Assembly (NCBI GenBank): GCA_023376005.1
Contig: CM042151.1
Location: forward strand, 77,481,510-77,545,509
DNA: 64,000 bases
Direction of reading: 5' to 3'
DNA from: Doryteuthis pealeii
Lineage: Eukaryota; Mollusca; Cephalopoda; Myopsida; Loliginidae
The position numbers and the translations under genes are program-made. The notes below the pieces were generated by a model, which worked only from the letters and a program-made list of their open reading frames with translations, searched no databases and had not been told where the DNA came from. Below, in pieces: positions 55,819 to 64,000 of this stretch; within the stretch, counting starts at the first letter, position 1; every line of letters begins with the position of its first letter.

Positions 55819-55980
55819 AGCATCAGAAATTAAATAGTTTGTAATATTTTGGGAACTCCTTTTTTCTTCGTCTGTCGATAAAATTAAAAATTAAATTCCT
55901 TTTTTTTTTTTTCATCTCCAGATGAAGAGAAAATGATTTCCCGAAATATTACAAACTGTTTAATTTATTTCGGATGCTTG
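55819..55980. repeat. Imperfect inverted repeat
   Basis: aagcatcagaaattaaatagtttgtaatattt faces aaatattacaaactgtttaatttattt..gatgctt across about 75 bp with a T run. Confidence 0.8.
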
Positions 55981-56734
55981 ATTTCCGACGGCCTTTAATG
56001 TAAGTACATTATATTTTTCAACGCTTTCTTTGAGTATAGATATATAGGCTATATCATTTTCGTCAATTTTATGAGACCTACGTGGAAACCATTGATTGAT
56101 TGGTAAATTAGTGTTAAAGAATAGAAATTAATGATAAAATAAAGAGGGACCCCAATGGTGTATGTTGCTAAGCTTAAGCTTATATATAAATCCAGAACAG
56201 GTTAGAGTTGATAATCTATGAGCGGAGATGACCAGCTTGATTCAGTTTTAAAATGCCTGTAATTTCGAAATTCAAGGGGACTTTTCAATGGATTTGTAAA
56301 AAGAAAAAAAATGTATTTGATTAAATACGAAATTCCCTTGGACAAATTTATTGGTTGAAGAAATAATAAAATCTCGGTAATTTTAATTTAGAAGAAAATT
56401 GACTTTAATAAAAGAACTTTTAAGAGTCTACTTATTTATAGGTAATACTGCGCGCGCATCCCCCCACACACGTGTGTGTGAATGTATTTGTATGTGCGTG
56501 TATGTATATATATATATATGTGTGTGTGTACGTTTTTATGTACATATATCCAAATTTGTGTATATTCATTGGTAAATTTATAAATACTAATGAAAATCGT
56601 ATATTTTTCAACATAATCTTTGTCAGTGCATTTATGGTGTAAAATAATTGCTTTTGTCAATATTAGACAATACACTTTTTGATTTACCATAAATACATTA
56701 CCCGAATGGTTGATATGCCGTGAAACAATAAAAT

Positions 56735-56744
<10 letters not shown>

Positions 56745-56788
<44 letters not shown>
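56745..56788. repeat. (CA)n/(TA)n microsatellite
   Basis: cacacacaca then a long TA run. A second TA run is at 57,117-57,154 next to SINE B copy 6. Confidence 0.95.
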
Positions 56789-56789
<1 letters not shown>

Positions 56790-57107
56790 CGAAATTCTAT
56801 AGGACAAAAATGTATTGATTGCTGGATTTACAACCTCATTCCTTGCCCACTTTTGCTGGACAAAAACATTTTTCTGAGGAATTTTCAAAGAAAAAATCTT
56901 ATTTCATCGCAACCGGAGAAGGTGCGTTACTTATCCTCATGTTTATACCTATCTTATTTATACATATTATGCATGCAATGGTTAGAAAACTAGTATGTTA
57001 GAATATTACTAGCAAGTTCTTCTCACTGGGGGGGGGCATCCTACCATCTTTGTTTCATAATTAAACAGAGCCTAATAAATAACAGGCAATTACAAGTGAG
57101 TTTAAGA

Positions 57108-57149
<42 letters not shown>

Positions 57150-57157
<8 letters not shown>

Positions 57158-57435
57158 AACCCCAGTCCCAGCACGAGTAGGATATGACACAAGATCAATT
57201 TCTTAAGCGGAGTTTAACAAATTTGAATTTATGTTTTACTTCTCCTAGACTGGTTGCGTAACTAAGGTTAAAGAGACCTGTCTTCCCTACTATTTACACA
57301 TAGATGAAGGGAGAATTGTTGAATGCATACCTTTCCCGAGTGTATTAGCGTTATGTGAAATGCAAACAGCCTCGTCCAGGATTTGAGCTCTTTGCCGTCT
57401 GCTTCCAGCGACAACTTTTACACCACGCGCCTCAA
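57150..57435 (-). mobile_element. tRNA-derived SINE family B, copy 6
   Basis: cacgagtaggatatgacacaag, ctcctagactggttgcg, cctttcccgagtgtattagcg and a degraded head caccacgcgcctc. Confidence 0.85.
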
Positions 57436-57692
57436 ACTTCGAGATGTTTATGTAAACACTGACCACCGTTTTTGATGACATTGTTTTAAATAGGAAAATA
57501 TGAATGTTAATTAGACCCATTAACTTAATGAAATCAAATACAAACGCTTAGAATAACTTTTAGAATATTTCCTCTGCTCCCTTCATATTTGTAGAATAGT
57601 TGAACAAATGTATTTGATTTATTTAATTCAATCTACGTTTAGAATTTAAACCCTATTCATAGATTTTCTAAAGCCCCAAAGATACTCTAACA

Positions 57693-57857
57693 ATGGATAT
57701 AGACAGAAAAAAAGTCTACACAGCCACCCAAAATGTCACCGAGAATGAACCTGCCAATGGCGGAGTCTATTTCCATTCCATAGACATGAAATACCTAAAG
57801 GAACAGTTTTGCCTTGGATGCAACAGAAGCCTACGTGAAGCCTGCGAGGTGTTTTAG
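57693..57857 (+). CDS. Short coding-like ORF (54 codons)
   Basis: ATG at 57,693 opens a frame starting MDIDRKKVYTATQNVTENEP and ending CEVF before TAG at 57,855. It contains CLGC. Balanced composition and varied codons set it apart from neighbouring AT-rich frames. The last codons hold GAG-GTG, so it could be an exon fragment with a weak donor. No family is recognised. Confidence 0.35.
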   Translation: MDIDRKKVYTATQNVTENEPANGGVYFHSIDMKYLKEQFCLGCNRSLREACEVF

Positions 57858-57879
57858 CATGTTTGCAACGTGTGCAGGT

Positions 57880-58008
57880 CCTAGAAGTTAGTTAACAGAC
57901 GACACGGGAATCATGGCCAGCGAGACAATTGCAGCAATATGCAGAAACGCAGAGTTGATGTGCAAAAAGGCTTCGCAGCCCGCCGAAGGTGGCATAGTTT
58001 ACACGTGA
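57880..58008 (+). repeat. Family F fragment with a short open frame
   Basis: ggtcctagaagttagttaacagacgacacg matches the end of the family F repeats below. An ATG at 57,913 opens 31 codons (MASETIAAICRNAELMC...) to TGA at 58,006. Other family F copies also carry atggccag at this place. Confidence 0.5.
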
Positions 58009-58214
58009 TTGTCTGTGTGTTTGGATGGGAGATAGCGAATCATGTGTGTATACATGAGTGAATATGACTAAGGAATGAATAATTAAATAAATAGATAGTG
58101 ATAGGAAGATATTTGATCTCCAGTCCAGACAAAATGTCTGGGACATGGGTTGTTTAGGCCTGATTATCCATTGTGTTAATTTAGAGTAGGCATGGACTTT
58201 GGTTTTTCCATTAT

Positions 58215-58650
58215 ACATTTTTTTTACATACAGTCCCAGCAAAAGAGTTAGTCGAGTTTTAGTTTGGAGTTTTGAGTTAATTGCTGGGAACCGAAGAGTT
58301 GAGTTTTGGGAGCAGAAAGACAACATTAGTAGAAGTCCATAAAGAACAAGAGGGGGCATTTTGCCCCCTCTCATCTCGGCAAACATGAGAAGTGGAAATA
58401 GCAGATGGGAATGAAGAATGAATGCGATTATGTACCTTTCTGACCATTTTTATGTTCACCTGATTTCGTCTTTGTCTTGTCTTTATTCTCTCTTTGTTGT
58501 TGATTTGTGAACCTCTTAGACGGGGCCCTGGGGCAGTATTACGTACACAAGTGGAAGTCCTACGCGAGGGTCAAGTAAGCAGACGATCACGAGACGATCA
58601 TGGCCAGTAAAGTTAGAAAAACTAGAAGTTACAGGAAATGCATAAGATAC
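58215..58650 (+). repeat. Dispersed repeat family F, copy 1
   Basis: Shared blocks: gcagaaagacaacatta, a ccccctctc segment, gaagaatgaatgcga, ctttgtcttgtctttattctctc, gtggaagtcctacg and gatcatggccagtaaagtt. The pyrimidine stretch before the last block resembles a splice acceptor region. Confidence 0.75.
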
Positions 58651-59214
58651 ACAGCAGGGTACATACAGGTGGAAGGCACCTGTAGACTCCCGGGTTTTTA
58701 CAGGGGCGGAGAAGTGCAAAACAATGCACTGGGAGCATGAGATCCAAAAGCCCATTTATACCAACAGGGCCCACCAATTGTGCCTTGTGTGGCTGTTTAA
58801 AAAAAAAAGGGCATTCAGCAAAGTTGTCAGGTAGAGGTTTTTAAGAGAACCGTAATGCTATAGGCCATAGTAGTGGATGGGGTTTGGGCGGTCGCACTGG
58901 AGAGGGGTCTGATCCTATCACAGGTATGTAAGGAAGTCGACAGTAACCATAACAGAGCCACCACTGACTATTATTAGTTTGCCTATGGGGTGCTTAGTCT
59001 TTGGGGGTCTAACACCCTACCGCCATATTATCAGGCGGAGGAAGAATTTGAAACTAAGGACTTTTCCTTGCTTTTCGAACATCTTTTCTGACGGGTCTGT
59101 GGGATCCCCTAGTGATGAAATAACCCAACCTAACTATGAGTAAATTGTCCTTGCTGCTGGAGGACATAGATAAGATTAACCTACACCGACTGATGTATAA
59201 GCTGGAGACTGGAG

Positions 59215-59650
59215 AGGGAAATCATGCGGGATTTTGAAATCTCGTGTGAAACGAGAACGAACGTGAGTTGAGACTAGAATTGGGAAGTAGGAAAGAGATT
59301 TAAGTCATTCAGTTAAGAGCCAGTGGTTGACAGGGACAGATCACCTTTAGACTTGGAGCAGAGAAGACAACTTAGCAGAAGTCTTGACTGGAGGTAGAGG
59401 AGGGGGTTTCCCCCTCTCTGTCGACTGAGATAATGGAAGAATGAATGTGAGTATACACCATCCCATTTGTCATTTTGTATGTGTTCACCTGACTTATCTT
59501 TGTCTTGTCTTTGTTCTCTCTTGATATTTGATTGTTTTCATCTTTTCAGTGGAGCTTCAATGGAGGCAAAGATTATCACAACGAGTGGAGGTCCTAAGTG
59601 AAGTATAGCAGACGACACGGATGATCACGGCCAGGGAAAAGATAAGTGCA
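59215..59650 (+). repeat. Dispersed repeat family F, copy 2
   Basis: Same order of blocks: agagaagacaacttagcagaagtc, ggtttccccctctctgtcgac, gaatgaatgtgag, tatctttgtcttgtctttgttctctc, a cttttcag acceptor-like end at 59,549, gtggaggtcctaagtg and gatcacggccag. Confidence 0.75.
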
Positions 59651-59739
59651 ACAAATGCAGTAAAGGACGTGTAAATAGCTCTCCGGCCCACTTAAGATGT
59701 TACACTGGTGCCGAACTGACCAGGATATATGACCTGGGT

Positions 59740-60060
59740 CACAGAGAAAGAAAGAACAGACAGACGGGTAGAACGACAAAAAAATCAGATGGAGACAGAA
59801 GAAAAATGTATAAAAGTAAAGGGTGAAAGTGAAAAAAAAGTTTTTAAAAATGGACTGCGAAGAAAAAAAAAGAAAGATTAAGTAAAATGATCAGTAAAAA
59901 AACAAAAAGAGACAAACAAAAGAAGAAAAAAAAAGAAAGACTGAAAAGAACATTTGTTTTGAAACAAGGAAAGAAAGAATCGAAAGAAAGCGATCAATTA
60001 AAAGGAAAAAAGAAAGTAGAAAACAATCATTGAATAGACAAGCACACACACGCAATCAGA
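59740..60060 (+). repeat. Purine-rich tract
   Basis: A/G-rich DNA with agaaagaaag and aaaaaagaaag runs, about 300 bp; nothing coding. Confidence 0.85.
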
Positions 60061-60109
60061 TAAAAAAGGGGTATATGTATGTATGTGTATGTGTATATAT
60101 ATATATATA

Positions 60110-60400
60110 TATCGCAGAGACTGGTAACAGAGAGACAACCTAAGCAGAGGTCTTGAACGGATAGAGCTGGTGCCCCCTCTCAGTCTACAGAGATAATGTT
60201 AGAAGTGGAAATAAAAGTTGACTGGAAGAATGAATGCGAGTTGTATACCTCTCTGACCATTTTGAATGTTCCCTGACTTGACTTTGTTTGTTCCTCTCTT
60301 GTTTTCTCTTTGATAATTGATTGTAAGCCCCCTGGGTGAGCCCTAAGGCAGTGCTACGGACACAAGTGGAAGTCCTAGGTGAAATGGCCAGTAAAGTTGC
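60110..60400 (+). repeat. Dispersed repeat family F, copy 3
   Basis: agagagacaacctaagcagagg, gccccctctcagtctac, gaatgaatgcgagttgtatacc, gacacaagtggaagtccta and atggccagtaaagttgcag. Confidence 0.75.
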
Positions 60401-60475
60401 AGTAAGATGCACAACAAGAGTCTACAGGTGTCCTAGCCCCTCAAGGGTGGTTTACACATGTCAACCTGTGCTTTA

Positions 60476-60655
60476 TTTCATACTGAAGACGTTTTGCTTT
60501 AATTCATTCTTGTTGGGCATTTGATTTTTTTTTAGAAACTTATTTATTTTTAAAGCACATTTTTAAGCTATTTTCTATCTATTCAAACCATAGATGGGAA
60601 CCTAACAGGTACTATTACTCTGGGGCAGAGTGAATTTGGGAGTAATGGCAAAATA
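60476..60655 (+). mobile_element. Dispersed repeat family R fragment
   Basis: gaagacgttttgctttaattcattcttg and catagatgggaacctaacaggtact, then breaks off into unrelated sequence at about 60,655. Confidence 0.65.
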
Positions 60656-60741
60656 TCCCAACCGGAATCGCAAAGACAAGCCCAGGATGAATATGAGCTT
60701 GCAAGAACTCAAAACTATTTTGAAGAAAACCAAGAGGTAAT

Positions 60742-61133
60742 TTGAATCATAGATTAATCTTCTTCAGCAAAAAGAAACGAGGCAGTCACTTTGAGAAGTG
60801 GAGAAAACTAGAAGAATTTCACCTGATTGAATCCCAGTTTAAAGAAAGAGAATTACATCTGTGGACCAGTCACAAAAACCGCTACATAGCCAAAATCATA
60901 CCTGGTAGAATCTACAGATGGTAGTATTCATCTAAGGGACAAACATTTCCCGAAAACCTGCAAGAGCTGACTTGACCAAAAGAATGTATAGCAACAGACA
61001 CAACTGCCCACTAACATTTAATGCCATACATTGCACAACCGCAGAACCATATCCAGATATAATTACTAAGCCAAATTCGGAGCTCCCTCGCTTTAAACGG
61101 CCCATAAAAATACCACAAAGACTAGACTGGTAA
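60742..61133 (+). pseudogene. Decayed Ty3/gypsy-like pol C-terminus
   Basis: Different frames carry pieces in the order expected of the end of a Ty3/gypsy-type polyprotein: a segment ending GPVTKTA, then after an in-frame TAG (about 60,893) SYLVESTDGSIHLRDKHF, resembling the conserved Y-V-x-T-x-D-G-x-x-R-R-x stretch after integrase. In a shifted frame a basic tail ends RPIKIPQRLDW and TAA at 61,131. At least two frame changes and one stop make it non-functional. Assignment rests on remembered family patterns, so it is moderate. The first 100 bp could instead be unrelated sequence. Confidence 0.6.
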
Positions 61134-61168
61134 TGGTCTGAAATTCTACCCGCTTTTATCAAGAGAGA

Positions 61169-61358
61169 TGTATTAGCTGGTCATCGTATACGATCCTAAT
61201 ACTATTGTTTACATTTCAGTACTTCCGGTAGTTATGTTACATAGTGTTATCTACTTCCTGTTCTCAATTGGAATAGCATCTCCATGCTAATAAATAATAT
61301 TTGTCTACTCTCAGTTTCTGTTTGCTTTAATTCAAGCCATTCAGGACCGGTCACAACA
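61169..61358 (+). mobile_element. Candidate 3' LTR of the gypsy-like relic
   Basis: Starts TGTATTAGC after a purine-rich aagagaga, contains a polyadenylation-like aataaa at about 61,291, and ends in a CACAACA segment. TG...CA ends, the position after pol and the length of about 190 bp fit a short LTR. No second LTR is seen. Confidence 0.45.
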
Positions 61359-61469
61359 CAATCATCAGGTCATGCTAGATGCATAGATATCCATCTTTCT
61401 CCAACCATTCCAAAGATTCTTTGAAGCAGCATGAAGAATTCGCACAGAGTTGATTGATGTGCGTTTTCA

Positions 61470-61700
61470 CTGGCCGGCCTTCACTGATGCGTAGGTGTCC
61501 ACAGAAGAACATCACTTAGGAGTCAGTCCTTGATTCTCCAGCATTGTCCAACATGTCTTGTTCGTCTTATTCTGAGGGTTTGTGTGATGGGGAAGTGGTC
61601 GTATAATGTTTTTTGTGGAGTGCTCCTTCCAGGATATGTTCAAGACAACACAGAGCATCCTTGTTAAAATGAATTATCTCTGATTTTAACACGAAGAGAA
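61470..61700 (-). pseudogene. RTE-like LINE remnant
   Basis: The reverse complement has the same segment as 54,000-54,200: gaacaagacatgttggac, cactccacaaaaaac and ggatgctctgtgttgtcttg. Frames are broken. Confidence 0.75.
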
Positions 61701-61796
61701 GAAAATAAACGACACAGTGTTAAGGCCCTTTACATATAACTGATGTTACTATTCACGGAGATTTCTACTCTCAAATATAAAGTAACGACTTCAGGT

Positions 61797-62030
61797 GGCC
61801 TAAAGTCGGTATCAGCCAACAGCTAGGGAGTCTATCCCCTTTCCACAATCATTAGACCAATGAGATTATTTTTAGTGTCTGGGGCGGTGCGACACACCTA
61901 CTATCAGCTCCTAACTTTACCGCACAGATCCCTGTGCTACTCATACGCTGAGTTGGCGAAGGCTGGTATCGAACCATCAACCTTGAGGTTCCCAGCCGAA
62001 CACTCTAACGACTGAGCTAAACCGTAATCA
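61797..62030 (-). mobile_element. tRNA-derived SINE family C, copy 3
   Basis: Minus-strand head agctcagtcgttagagtgttc with ggttgatggttcgataccagc, body as at 31,865. Confidence 0.85.
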
Positions 62031-62184
62031 ATTGATTAATTGAAAAATTCACGTAGAATGGAAAAAGTTGCAAAAAAAGTAAAATTTTCATAGACAAAAT
62101 AATTACACAAGGTTCAAAGGAAGATTTCGTCAAAAACAAATGTTACAAATTTTGTCAATTATATAGAAATATTTTTTATCAACG

Positions 62185-62300
62185 CAACTGGAATGACAAG
62201 ATTTGTCCAAGACAGCACGCAGCAACCTTGTGTAGATCACATCTAGTATTTTCCCCGAAATGCTTCGTTAGAATCCAAGTGGTGCAGTCGTACAATAACA
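62185..62300 (-). pseudogene. RTE-like LINE fragment
   Basis: caagatttgtccaagacagcacgcag, gtgtagatcacatc and gtggtgcagtcgtacaata match the inner part of the LINE remnants at 24,780 and 54,330. It lies beside the SINE C copy. Confidence 0.7.
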
Positions 62301-62754
62301 CTGATTTATATTATTATAACACGACTATAAATAGAAGAAAATTGGTGGATTATATATACTGAATGCTAAAATTATCCAAGGTACGTATCAGCTAGTTACA
62401 TCGAGTACGGCTACGAGGAATTGTCTCTGATTTTAACATGAAGAGAAAGGATTAGGATTTTCATGAGGAACTTAGTATCAACTGAAAATATTATTACATC
62501 AACATTTATGAACGTAGGCAAAGAAGTAAAGGAAACCAAAAACTGTCCAAATTTATAATCAAATATACGAACAGGAAAATTTAGCTCTGAGGAATTATAG
62601 AATCATATGTGCGTGGATACCATCTGATACACCTGTAAGATAGCAGTTATATAACATTATTGTGAATGTTTTCGTGGGTAAAATCCTTTTTGAAATACAA
62701 ATTACACATATTTGATAACGAAACTCTATTCTTAGTTCGGATAAGTAATAAAAT

Positions 62755-63130
62755 TTAACCCAGTTTAGAACAAAGGATTTGGAAATCTTGCGTTTAATCT
62801 CGGAGAATGAGAGTTGAGATGAGATTTGGAAGAAGGGGAAAATTTGAAAGTGAGTTAGTCAGGACCGTGCAGTGGACAGGAGAGGCCAACCATAGACTTG
62901 GGAAGTAGAAGTCAGCCTTATCAGAAGTCCTAAAGGACCAGGGATGGATATTTCACCCACTCCCACCTCGACAATACAGAATAGAAGTTGAGAGAGTAGC
63001 AGACGGAATGGCAGAATGAATGCGAACCAAGTACCATATGCCTCATCTCTTCAATTTTTATTGTGTTCACCTAACTTTGTCTTGTCTTTTGTTCTCTTAT
63101 TTGTCAGCAAAGTGAAAACGAATCCATAAT
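62755..63130 (+). repeat. Dispersed repeat family F, copy 4
   Basis: ggaaatcttgcgtttaatctcg, acttgggaagtagaagtcagcc, tcacccactcccacctcgac, gaatgaatgcga and ctttgtcttgtcttttgttctc. Confidence 0.7.
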
Positions 63131-64000
63131 TAGCAACAAAGTAAATGCAAGAAATCAATGTTGAAATCTCTTATGCGTACAAATATAATCGGAACCGAAT
63201 CAACAGGTAAGGACACCATGGCATTCGTAAAGTATTACTACTTTGGCAATTTTCAGAACCTACATGGTTTTTAGAAACTTCAAAATCCAATGGTTTCATA
63301 TTTCCCTAAAGAAATAAACCCACATTCTCTATTGTGTGTCTTGAATGTATAACACAGTTTATAAACGCAGATTTATGGAAAAAGAATGTCAAAAGCCTGC
63401 ATAATTTATCATACGGACCTTCATACGGCTGAAGCAACAATATAAATGTTATTCCGCAAACCCAAAACGAGTGTGATATTACGAAATAATAATCAACAAA
63501 TATGTAACTGGTTTGTTTTAAATATTCAATTTGTATGTTTTTTCTTTCTTATAACTTACTCGCTCGAATAGAATTTATTATATTTCTCAAAGTATTTATA
63601 TTTCCCGTTCTTAATTTTACGAGGTCCAACAGCATAGACGCTATAATCACACAACGAGTGTGATATTACGAAATAATTATCAGCAAAAAAGAAGCTGCAT
63701 TTTTTTTTTTTTTTAAATATTCAATTCATGCTACTACGAACACAATACCAGTTCTAAATGAAGACTTCGACTGCATTAGAATTTTCACATATTTTGACAG
63801 TTCCAAATAAATGACTCATCAGTTTTGATTAAGAAATCTGTTTTATCTGCGTTCACGTAGACCAATGACTGTTGACGATTGCTCTTGGCAATGCATCAAA
63901 GATAACAAATACATATTCAGTTCCATATAAACGTAGACAAGTGGGAAAAACTTTAACAAAATCTCTTATCACTTATTACACGGACAAGTTACAATATTTA
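63131..64000. other. Gene-free AT-rich stretch
   Basis: No recognisable gene. gagtgtgatattacgaaataat occurs twice (63,468 and 63,655) about 190 bp apart. Confidence 0.5.

Noticed and set aside
57892..58386. 164-residue minus-strand protein
   Set aside because: Overlaps family F repeat sequence on the strand opposite its acceptor-like and coding-like signals; hydrophobic stretches look compositional and no domain is recognised.

Overview
This is an AT-rich, intron- and repeat-laden eukaryotic sequence, almost certainly a metazoan genome. The tRNA-derived SINE families, RTE-type LINE remnants, a long decayed C2H2 zinc-finger array and the dense microsatellites fit a lophotrochozoan such as a cephalopod mollusc. 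That placement is inference, not proof. There are no bacterial-style operons. Most long open frames here are artefacts of low-complexity DNA.

Bases 1 to about 19,115 form the most striking locus. Bases 1-8,460 reappear in reverse complement as about 8,461-17,240, so the region is a giant inverted duplication; the right arm continues to about 19,115 and its partner lies left of the window. Each arm holds, from outside inwards: (i) tandem units of about 600-1,250 bp, each with a conserved promoter-like block and a 40-nt coding first exon ending in a GT splice donor; (ii) a 122-nt coding exon with clean splice signals whose phase fits those first exons; (iii) dispersed SINEs; (iv) about 15 tandem 80-bp units that are decayed C2H2 zinc fingers. 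Eight first-exon copies are seen in the right arm and five in the left. This looks like a gene with serially duplicated alternative promoters/first exons, caught in a palindrome that is either real or an assembly product. The right arm preserves the exons better; the zinc-finger repeats are more corrupted just right of the centre.

Bases 19,120-20,400 hold a DNA-transposon relic. Bases 20,805-24,063 are a 24-copy tandem array of a 136-bp tRNA-derived unit with higher-order organisation. Bases 24,500-27,200 hold LINE remnants of two kinds (an RTE-like RT tail and an element with a restriction-like-endonuclease-type C-terminus) with (TTA)n tails.

Bases 27,200-35,250 are mostly gene-poor: a TIR element, tandem duplications and SINE pieces. 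A small intact zinc-finger-like ORF lies at 35,414-35,857, followed by a tandem duplicate of its 3' end and a 600-bp polypyrimidine tract. Bases 37,100-57,500 are a mosaic of four SINE-like families, a longer dispersed repeat, foldback/MITE elements (including a head-to-head pair at 48.3-50.6 kb) and near-perfect short palindromes. Bases 57,600-64,000 hold a dispersed repeat family, short coding-like ORFs, a decayed Ty3/gypsy-like pol end with a candidate LTR, and more LINE and SINE remnants.
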